Of a stretch of DNA of 64,000 bases, positions 11,840 through 20,525 are shown piece by piece. The stretch spans positions 41,241,717-41,305,716 of the forward strand of contig OZ020305.1 of NCBI GenBank assembly GCA_963971305.1, written 5' to 3'. The notes under the pieces were generated by a model. That model was not told where the DNA came from, ran no database searches, and saw only the letters and a list, made by a program, of their open reading frames with translations. The position numbers were made by a program, and so were the translations under genes. The first letter of the stretch is position 1; each line of letters opens with the position of its first letter. This DNA comes from Arcuatula senhousia (lineage: Eukaryota; Mollusca; Bivalvia; Mytilida; Mytilidae).

Positions 11840-13385
11840 AGGCTCCCAAGAGCCTGAATCGCTCACCTGAACTACACAGATACATATATTTGTAGATATT
11901 ATTGTGCTTAACCATATGTGATTTAAATTTATGAAATATCTTGGTTAGTTTTCAAGATATTGGGCTTAATAAGTGCAAATTTGGCAAAAATTAGGAAAAA
12001 GAACAATAACTCCCACATCAGCAGTCAGATCTTTTCCGAAATTTCAGGACAGGTAGATCTTAATATGCTGATCACTTTTGATTCTTGCACAATTTCGAGT
12101 TTTGAGTTATTAGCAAAAAAATTAAATTTGCCCCTATGTTCTATTTTTAGTCATGGTGGCCATGTTTTTTAATGAATGAAAAATCTGAACGATAGAGTTG
12201 TAGCATATAAGCTATCAAACAGTGTGCCATTTTAAGATGCAGTTGGTCTCACCGTTTCAGACAAGTCAGGGGAAAAGTAATGAACAATGGTAAATATTGA
12301 CGCTTTCAGGGCCATAACTCCTAAAAGAAATGGTTCTACAGCTTTGACCTAATTACATGAATTGTAGATCTTGATGTGCTCAATCATATGCAATTTGAAT
12401 TTTTGAAATATCTTGAATAGTTTTCAAGATATAGGGCTAAATAAGTGAAAAATTTTGAAAAAAATCCAGAAAAAGGGCAATAACTCCTATGTCTTTTGTT
12501 GGATCTTCTTGAAAATTTCAGAGCAGGTAGATCTTGAGATGCTAATTACTTTTATCTCCCATCAGAATTTTGATATCTGTTACCGTTTTTGAGTTATTTG
12601 CAAAAAACTGTAATTGACCCCTATGTTCTATTTTAAGCCATGGAGGCCATATTTTTTGACGAATCAAAAATCCGAACGATAGAATTGTAGCATTAATGCT
12701 ATTAAACAACTGTGCCAAGTTTGGTTGAAGTTGGATGTATGGTGTCAGACAAGTTAATCTTTGAAATTCAGGGTAAAAGTAATGAAAAATGGTAAAATTT
12801 GACGCTTTAAGGGCCATAACTCCTAAAAGAAATGGTTCTACAGCTTTGACCTAATTACATGAATTGTAGATCTTGATGTGCTTAATCATATGCAATTTGA
12901 ATTTTTAAAATATCTTGAAAAGTTTTCAAGATATAGGGCTAAATAAGTGCAAAATTTTGAAAAAATCAAGAAAAAGGGCAATAACTCCTACATCGGTTGT
13001 TGGATCTTCTTGAAAATTTCTGGGCAGGTAGATCTTGAGGTGCTGATCACTTTTACCCTAAGCCAGAATTTTGATATCTGTTTTCATTTTTGAGTTATTT
13101 GCAAAAAACTGCAATTTACCCCTATGTTCTATTTTTAGCCATGGCGGCCATGTTTTTCAACGAATCAAAAATCCCCACGCTAATTTTATACTACCTATGC
13201 TAATTAACAACTGTGCCAAATTTAAAGGCCATTGGACTTATGGTGTTAGAGGAGTTAACGTTTGAAAAATGTTAACGACGACGGACGACGGACGACTGAC
13301 GACGGACGACGGACGACGGACGACGGACGACGACGGACGCCAAGTGATGGCAATAGCTCACATGGACCTTCGGTCCAGGTGAGCT
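11840..13385 (+). mobile_element. Second hairpin-ended element with tandem core (bivalve repeat)
   Basis: The left end carries a small hairpin (AGGCTC-CCAA-GAGCCT, 11840-11855) and then GCTCACCTG at 11861-11869. The right end is a 31-nt hairpin (13355-13385; 14-bp arms with one mismatch, 3-nt loop) containing the inverse motif CAGGTGAGC. The core holds three diverged tandem copies of roughly 470-500 bp, anchored by TGTGCT at 11903, 12375 and 12877. Each has the phrases CAAGATAT, AATAACTCC, GTAGATCTT, CCCCTATGTTCTATTTT and GGCCAT. A (GACGGAC)-type microsatellite precedes the 3' hairpin. Frames inside it are short and look accidental. The layout matches the element at 4727-6056 although the sequences are unrelated. 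Confidence 0.7.
13274..13340 (+). repeat. GACGGAC/GACGACG microsatellite
   Basis: An imperfect run of ACGACGGACG units, with one interruption (GACTGACG), lies just before the 3' hairpin of the surrounding element, a position comparable to that of the (ACGT)n run in the 4727-6056 element. Confidence 0.9.
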
Positions 13386-13415
13386 AAAAAATGATAGAGG
13401 GGAGCAAGTCCCTGT

Positions 13416-13575
13416 GCCCGGATCCCGTAACTGAAAATCCCGAAATCCCGAGCTTAAAAAACTGATATCCCGAGTCTCGATGTAATTTTATCCTGGAATC
13501 CCGAACTTGAATTGCCCAAATCCAAAATCCCGAGCTTAAATATGGCCAATCCCAGTGTCCCGAAAAAGGCTCTCC
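13416..13575. repeat. Irregular cluster of ATCCCGA motifs
   Basis: At least six copies of (A)ATCCCG[AT] occur within about 150 bases, several followed by GCTTAAA or ACTTGAA (for example 13444, 13504 and 13526). Spacing is irregular, so this is not a simple tandem repeat. It starts about 30 bases after the hairpin-ended element. Confidence 0.7.
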
Positions 13576-14011
13576 CCCTCCTTATTAATGGGAGAAGGTA
13601 GGGTAAAAAAAAACTAGTTTAACCCCATCATATTTTTATGAGCCTGTCCTAAGACAGGAATTCTTTGTCTCAGCTTTTGATTGCCACGGTCCTTGTCATC
13701 TTTGTGTTTTTTGTTTTATTGCACAGATGGGCATTTTTTTTTATAATTCTTGGATTGGTATTGAATCTTGTGTATTGTATTTTTACAATAATAGCGATAG
13801 CTAATGAAAATATTTTAAGAGTCTGCTTATGCAAAGATGTAAGCATAGATGTATGATGTAAGGGACATATTTTCATAAACCGATCCTTATTCAAAGTGCT
13901 GCCACATATGAATTTTATTCATTTTTCTAGAACTAATAAGATTAACATTGCGCCAAGGATCCTTGATTGCGTGAAAACAGAAAACGGCACTCTGAATCTA
14001 AAACATATAGA
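13576..14011. other. Short non-coding interval
   Basis: T-rich sequence; overlapping frames of 63-74 codons on both strands show no recognisable protein. Confidence 0.5.
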
Positions 14012-14061
14012 CATAGACCTGTATATTAAATATAATATAATATTTAATATACAGGTCTATG
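14012..14061. repeat. Near-perfect 50-bp palindrome
   Basis: Perfect 22-bp arms (14012-14033 and 14040-14061) flank a 6-nt AT spacer. The arm starts CATAGACCTGTATATT. It could extrude as a cruciform or, if transcribed, fold into a hairpin the size of a small pre-miRNA, though with an unusually short loop. It may also be a tiny fold-back element. Confidence 0.9.
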
Positions 14062-15449
14062 ATATAGATAATATATTATCTTCAAAATTCTTCCAGTTAC
14101 ACGATTAAAATTGATAAAATGCGATAAGAAATTTGACCACAGCGGGATTTGGTCAGTGATAAAATGTTATCTAATGTTACATAATGACATCCCAGATCGA
14201 TGAATTTCGATAAATTAACGGGAGATAACTCTTACTGTCATAATTTGAAATAAATTGTTGGGGATGTAAGCCAACGTGTAATTTTCTAAAAAGGTTGGAA
14301 CACGTTGGCATGCAGTCGCTGTAAATAGTTTCAAAATATATCTCCGTGAACGAACCCAAAACGTCAGACTAACTACCTGCATCGCATGCAAGACAAACTT
14401 ATTCAAAACTTATCTGTAGCGTTTGTCTAGCGTACTTGACGATTGCCGTTCGCATGTGTGACGATTGCAACACGCATTCATAACCTTAACGTATAATTTT
14501 TGCTGTCAGTGAGGAGACCTACGAATTCTGTTCTCTTTATATAAGTATTATTTCACAATAGCCTAAATAGATGCAATATTTTTTTTTAAATGTTGGATTT
14601 ATTAATTCATTTTTTTGTGTGTAAAATATAGATACATGTATACATGTAAATTTAGTTTCGTTATAAAGATATTGGTTTTTGCGATCGGCGTTCTGGTAAT
14701 TAATATGAATGCATATTATTCTGAAGCCGTTTTTAACCAATAGTGATGATTTTTTAGCTCAGTCTAAAAGAATAAAGAATGTTATAAATTTTATATTTTG
14801 ATATGTCCATAATATATAGAGGAAAGAATGCGCTTGTTAACAAACTCAAAATTTCAAATGAGTATATACGTGTAAGAAATGCCGGTCTGTTTGTCTAGCA
14901 TCCTTTTTATTGCTCTTAACGAATCTTAAATGATCGCCGTTTGAATAACTTTTAATTATCAACTCGTTGGTGAACATCGGAATTATTTTTAAAAGCATGG
15001 TCAAAATTTTGCAACCAACTCGTGTTTGTGTCGTGTTCATAACTTATCCAAAACTTATGCAACGAACACCAGACCAAAATGATGAAATAATGGACATATA
15101 ACTCTCAAACCAAAAGTGCTCCGAACAGGTTGTCTGTAACCAAACATCATCCATTGTATAAGTTGCACAATTAAATGTTATGCAACGTGTTTAGTACTGA
15201 TATGTCACAGAATGTACACCATTAGTTTTAATTTTGTTACATAATTAATCTAGCCTTAGTCGTTGTAATCTGTAAAGACTTAATGAGAATGTATGTAGCT
15301 TCTTACATTTTTCCTGCTTATTGTTGATTTGTAAATGTCAAAATTGATAGTAGAAATTTCTCAATATACCAGTATTTGAGAAAACTCATAACATTATTAA
15401 ACTAAGAAACTTGAACGACTCTTAAAAAATCTAACAATATGATTTTGCA
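14062..15449. other. Non-coding stretch
   Basis: No gene supported. GACGATTGC occurs twice near 14439-14470. The segment 15160-15215 is similar to 54600-54655 (both contain TTATGCAACG[TC]GTTT followed by GTCACAGAA), indicating a dispersed repeat fragment. Confidence 0.45.
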
Positions 15450-15850
15450 ACCCGTGCGGGTCCCGGGTGGCGTACAGGCCCACAGCAACACTAAGCTTGT
15501 CGCTAAAAACAAAACCAATATGTGCTAATCCACTTTACAGCGAAGTGGCAGTCAAATCTCACATGAGGATACAGATGAGGTGCCCCAATACTCTATTTTT
15601 AAATTTTTATTTTTTTCTTCATTGTCTATTCTTTTAACTTTTTGGCCACTATTTTCCTTATTCTTTTTACTATAAGGGTCATTATACTCTAGGTTTTTAG
15701 GTTATTATTCTATTTTTCGGGACAATATTCTCTATTCTTTAAACCCATCCACACCCTCTCTCATCCCCGATTGGCCTTGAGTCCCTATTTCGTCCACTAC
15801 ATCATCATTTCATCTTCATTTTATCACCTGAATTAATAACTTAACTAAAT
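15450..15850 (+). mobile_element. Dispersed repeat family X, copy 2
   Basis: It starts CCCGTGCGGGTCCCGGGTGG, passes through CACTAAGCTTGTCGC, and ends with GATTGGCCTTGAGTCCC and CATCATCATTTCATCTTCATT. Its middle (about 15575-15765) is replaced by a T-rich stretch with repeated ATTCTCTATT/TATTCT phrases, probably an insertion or a different subfamily. It has the same orientation as the copy at 7139. Confidence 0.65.
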
Positions 15851-16382
15851 AATCAATTTATAAGTCTTGGGCCAATACAAGACGGTAAGCAGTGACCTAT
15901 GGTCATGTTGAAGACTGCTTGCTGTTTTCCGTTGTGATTTTTTGAATTGCTGTTTGTTTATGTTTGTTGTGTCGCGTACACTTATTCCACATCTCAATAT
16001 CGTCTACACATTCTTTTGCAATACAAGAAAGCTATAAATCCTTTATTAAAAGTGCATAAGTTTGATTCATTGACAAGCAAAACTTAATAAATGTTCCATG
16101 AAACCAAATTAACTAACGAAATTTGACATAATTCCATTAAATACCGGGGTATATATATTTCTTTGTAAGACAAATAAATATAATTATAAAACTTTATTGA
16201 ATCAAACAAAAAATTGTACAGCTAGCAACCGTCAAGAAAAGTACAGATATATTGAACATTTGGCGTACATTTGTTCTGTTTGTCTTAAGATTTTGTTTCT
16301 GTCAGGAACAAACTTTTAAAATATGAATTTAGGGTTCCATCGAAAGTATCTAAAGTGATATATCGTTGAATTGCACTTATGC
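15851..16382. other. Non-coding flank of the large nested insertion
   Basis: AT-rich with no gene features. It ends at the TTACT duplication (16383-16387) that borders the outer inverted-repeat element. Confidence 0.5.
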
Positions 16383-16387
16383 TTACT

Positions 16388-16422
16388 CACGGTCGTTATA
16401 CTTGTCCTGCGACAACATGTTT
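16388..16422 (+). repeat. Left terminal inverted repeat of Y
   Basis: 35 bp, perfectly inverted with 52632-52666. TTACT lies immediately outside. Confidence 0.9.
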
Positions 16423-16783
16423 GGACAACTGAAATGGCAGCTTATGCAGGTGTGGCTCTTGCAGATCTTAGTGAATTTTCAACTCTGCTTATTTTTCTCT
16501 TCAGTTATTATGCTTAAAGTTTAGTTTTACCTTATTTGTTTTAACTACTAGCTTTTTTAGTTTGCATGATACTTTCTATGCTTTTATATATGTGTGTGTG
16601 TGTAATAATATTCATTTGTCTCTTGTGTGTTTTAGTTTGCTATTGTCTTTGTCTTATTGCATGCATGTCTTGTCTATATATGATGTTATTGTTATTGTAT
16701 AGTCGGCATAAAAGCTCTACAGAGCTTATGTTTGTAATTATTACATCCGACTCAAAATAAAATTTCTGTCTGTCTGTCTGTCT
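16423..16783 (+). mobile_element. Short retroposon with (TCTG)n tail in the left arm of Y
   Basis: A 361-bp insertion is flanked by ATGTTT at 16417-16422 and 16784-16789. The right arm of Y lacks it and reads straight through the same point, giving an empty-site reference. The insert ends in AAAATAAAATT followed by four TCTG units, preceded by a small hairpin (AAGCTCT-AC-AGAGCTT), as expected for the 3' end of a 5'-truncated non-LTR element or a SINE. It has no coding capacity worth naming; the 64-codon frame inside it is low-complexity. Confidence 0.7.
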
Positions 16784-17560
16784 ATGTTTTCTACCGATAT
16801 TTCTGCTCGTTTTCTAGCGGTGTCCTAGATTTCTACCGATGTGATGATAAAAAAAACAAACCTGGCAGACGATTTTTTCCAAACAATGATACCCGGCTAT
16901 TCTGGCACTTATAAACAAATTAGTTTAATTTACATTATTTTGTTTTAAGTATGTACATAAAATTACAGTAAGGGTATTGTTTATTTTTTTTCCAGCAAGA
17001 GACAATTTCCCTTTTTTCAGATAATCATGAATATCTGTTTTAAATTACCATTCACTGGGCTGAAAATTATGCTCCATGTTCTAAATAGTCGGACATTTTT
17101 AAAGACATATCCCTTTTCATTACAAATGGCGTATTTTTGATTTTTCGATCGTTTAAAAAAAATATGGTCCTGGTTTTCTAAAGACGTGTCCTGACTTTCT
17201 ACCGATGGTCCTGGCATTCTACCGATGTGATAGTGGGATATATTAAATGACATTTCATGACAAGTTGTAAAACTGTATATTTTATTGAACACATAATATT
17301 GACCATAAAAAGAAAGTGGAGGTTCATGAGCAAAAACTGTTTTGCGCACACATTTACAAAATTTAAATAAATGTGTATTTTCTCAAAAGCTGGCTTATCA
17401 AAAATGATAGTATTTCAACATTTCTTCCACTTATATTAGATTTGTGAAGTGCTTTATATATAATGGGAAATAATCCTCCATATACCAGATTTCACTGTTG
17501 TATCTAGAAATGCTGAGGCTGAGACATGAATTTCTCGGGCTGAAATTGATCTGTACATAT
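16784..17560. repeat. Left subterminal region of Y with TTTTCTACCGAT motifs
   Basis: Copies or near copies of TTTTCTACCGAT occur near 16788, 16812 (CTAGCGG variant), 16830, 17172 (CTAAAGA variant), 17193 and 17214, several preceded by GTCCT(G/A). The right arm has the inverse motif near 52365, 52388 (variant), 52419, 52580, 52601 (variant) and 52623. The sequence between motifs differs between the arms, so the motif spacing has been kept less well than the motifs. A 110-codon minus-strand frame at 17017-17349 overlaps these motifs and is probably accidental. Confidence 0.65.
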
Positions 17561-17676
17561 ACAACAGTATGGCACTCCATTTTAACCAAAACCATGGTAA
17601 CTATATAGGATACCTCAGATAACTTGGGGTTTACTGGCAGCTATCTGGGGGTTTTCAGAGCGAAACTCTTAATTAA

Positions 17677-18152
17677 GGGGATACGTTACGTTAAAAACGA
17701 CGTTATCGATAAAATTTACCTGTGAAACAGAAAAACGTCCCTTTTCGATTTGAAACGCAACGTCAATTTTACTTGAACAGCGTTGAACTTTAACGCTATT
17801 GTTTATCTTTGATGTAAATTCATGAAAAAAATTGGTCCATGACCTATGACAAAATATATATCATTGTTTAGAGAAAGAGATTGACTTTCTTGTGTTAGTT
17901 TTTGGTTGAAATGTAATGTAACAATTTTGTTTTAATCAATGGAGAATAACAAAAGTTTGAAAATATTTGATCTTTTCCCATTACTTCTATACAAATTTCC
18001 CGCCAAAAACGATAATTTCAAAGTGAAATAACTTGAAAAATCGACCCATGACCCCCTATTTCAAATCAATATTTCGATGTATCATGGTATTACCATTCAC
18101 TATGCAAATTTGTTTTAAAAAGTAAGATGGTAGACCAAAGTAACGTATCCCC
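17677..18152. mobile_element. TTAA-flanked MITE inserted in the left arm of Y
   Basis: The 476-bp element has perfect 13-bp inverted ends, GGGGATACGTTAC...GTAACGTATCCCC, and is flanked by TTAA at 17673-17676 and 18153-18156. Removing it and one TTAA restores a stretch that aligns without gaps to the corresponding part of the right arm of Y (read in reverse from about 52177), which supports the TTAA duplication over alternatives such as AATT. TTAA targeting is typical of piggyBac and Kolobok elements. No transposase is encoded. Confidence 0.8.
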
Positions 18153-18776
18153 TTAATTCAGGTATTGAGAGTTATTTCAGGTAACTGAGGTTTTCCTATC
18201 AGCTATCCCATGGATACCACAAAAACTCCTGCTATTAAGAGTTTAAAAAATAATTTATTGGAAGCTGAGCTTTGTATTAATTTTTGAGGAATTGATAGTT
18301 TTCTGCTTTACATTGATAAATTCTGCTTTCAAAGAGATAATTAGCATGAACTTACAATATCTGTGAGTGAGTGAGTTGGTGTTTTACGTCCAGGTTATTT
18401 ACAGGCGATGAACATGAAAAGGATGATAAAATGAACATGAAATGAGGATGATAAATGAAACATGGGGTTGGGGTGGGAAACAAAGGAACTGCAAATTTTG
18501 AAGAACCACAGGAAAAGGGGAGAGGTGTGTAGGGACTGAAAATTTAGCCTATGTGGTGCATTACTTGCGGTCCACAAAGGGGTCTTTTACTCGATGAAGC
18601 GTGGCACTCTCCTCACACGTTGGCCCACTATGGTCGGCCGTCAGGGTTTCCGTATTATAGACCTGAAAACCCTTGCGGACGAGGGCCACCCTATTCAGCC
18701 ACTTAGGGTACACACTTGGTCGCTCTGTGGGCTGAGCACTGACCCGACGTCAGAATCCCAATACCCAATACCCTTA

Positions 18777-19227
18777 GGTACGAGACCACATTTAATTTTC
18801 CCTCTTTGTTCAATAAAAGAAAATTTCATTTAAAAAAAAATGCACCTGCTCAAACCAAATAATTTTAAACACACTTTCTCATTACCACAATTGCAAACAA
18901 ATAATGCAACAAATTCTCCTTTCACAGATATCAAACTTTTTTGACAGTTGAAAATTCTGGGGTCCTAGAGGGGATAAAATCTGAGAGCTTCCGAAAAGCA
19001 AAACTCCCCCCTTTTTGTGCAATAAAGAGTTACCTTTCCCAATTGAATTTGGATTTTTAAGGATGTCATTAAATTTCTTCATTACTGTGACATCAATTTG
19101 AGACCAAAATCAACCTCTAAAAGTGAATAGAACACACACACACAATACTTGTTCATAGGTACTATTTTTAATAGAACTATATTCGTGGACAACGAAAATC
19201 CAAGGGCGATAATTGTGTACTCGTACC
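18777..19227. mobile_element. M element, first copy of the array (MITE-like)
   Basis: 451 bp bounded by GGTACGAG and CTCGTACC. The inverted ends are 8 bp perfect and loosely similar for about 25 bp. It carries two differences from the other copies (A18832, C19040). In the array, M sits between ATTA on the left and (T)ATTA on the right; at the array's outer edges the flank is CTTA. A target ending in TTA and a terminus starting GG recall PIF/Harbinger MITEs, but the exact duplication length (3 or 4) is ambiguous, so the superfamily is uncertain. It is non-coding. Confidence 0.7.
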
Positions 19228-20525
19228 TATTAACCTCGGAAAACCCTCAACTACAAGAAAGAAAGTGTATATCTACCATGCCTAGTCAATTTTGAGTCAA
19301 ATAACAAATTTTCAGGCATGTCAGATGCTTTTCAATAAAAATATTAGTACTTTTGTAAGCTAGTTAGTCTTAAAACTATTATGCGCCTAATCCGTAGGGA
19401 AACTCAGGAAGCCTTTTTAGCAATTTTTTTCAAGTCTGATAGATTTTAACCAAACCAATGATTAATATCAATAGCTTAATGCTAGCTGAACATAAAAAAC
19501 ACATGTTTTAAGGAAATAAGTGCATGGTGAAAGATTTTGTGACCGTCCAATGTCCGCGGAGTGGAAAATATGCAATTTCTGACTTTTCAGGGGGTACATG
19601 TATGGTCAGGAGGAATTTGATGAAGTGAAATGAGATAATCAGTTCCTTATGGTATTAAAATGTAGAATAGATGATATTCTTACTAACTAAGACTCAAAAC
19701 ACCCATTTGTATGCATATATAAGGTCAAACTTTGTGGTTTTGAGTGCTGTGACACTGGTAATTAAAGGCTATGGTGACTTTTCATCATTAAAATCCTATC
19801 TTTTGGGGCTTAAAAAGCTAGAATTGTGCAATTTGTTTTAATACAAGCATGTTTTTAGCATGAGAGGATAATAGACAACACATTTAATATGCAACTTCTC
19901 TATTCAGAGGGTTAATTATGAAAAGTGGTCAGGTGTTATAACCAATTTCAGGCAAAATGGTGAAATTTTGCTCGCAAAAAAGCTTAGATTTTGACACAAT
20001 ATGACATTTCTGGGTGATGATGTTAGCTTTTAAGCAACATGTCTGTGTTTCTAATCTTGTTCTTAATGCATTTATTCTATTTGGTGACTTATTTTACTTG
20101 AATTCATGCTTTTATTGAAAAAAAGTCCCCACATGACCATACCAGTAAACATGACATTAAGCCGCAATGTTCTTTAGAAGTCAAAATTTGGACATTTATC
20201 ATTTTTCTAAGTAGTTTACTTCTTAAAATTATCTCAGTTTCTTCTTTTAATAGTTTCCTACCTCATACAGTCTCATAAGAGATATATTTTTCAAGCTAAG
20301 CTTCATAATAAATGAAAACTATGTCAAATTCTCCTAAGTTAAGAAATAGCATTGGAATTCCCATAGACACCCAATAATGGTCTAAAATGACCAGAAAATG
20401 ATCTGAATGAATAAAATTTCAACTTGGACTATCATAACTTGTTCAAAGCATGACATTATCACTCATCCTGTCATTATTCTATAGTTAAAAGTGTTACTTC
20501 TAGACTTACTGTAGGCCACCCATTA
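19228..20525. repeat. S spacer, first copy (1,298 bp)
   Basis: Unique-looking AT-rich sequence between M copies, with no frame above 60 codons. Notable points are a short (CA)n run just upstream in M (about 19132-19143), a TATATAAGG box at 19716-19724, the CCGCGG site near 19555, and the paired segments near 19605 (GTATGGTCA) and 20128 (TGACCATAC), which are inverted with respect to each other. I cannot assign S to a known family. Confidence 0.7.

Noticed and set aside
11960..13265. Short frames (64-91 codons) inside the second hairpin-ended element
   Set aside because: They sit in diverged tandem copies on both strands, and equivalent frames are not kept in all copies.
17017..17349. 110-codon minus-strand frame in the left arm of Y
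   Set aside because: It runs across the TTTTCTACCGAT subterminal motifs and is absent from the opposite arm; its composition is ordinary for AT-rich non-coding DNA.
18882..19082. Recurring 66- and 69-codon minus-strand frames in every M unit, as a multicopy small protein
   Set aside because: They overlap each other in different frames, lie wholly inside the non-coding M element, end close to its features, and repeat only because the unit repeats. There are no start context, domain or conservation arguments for coding.
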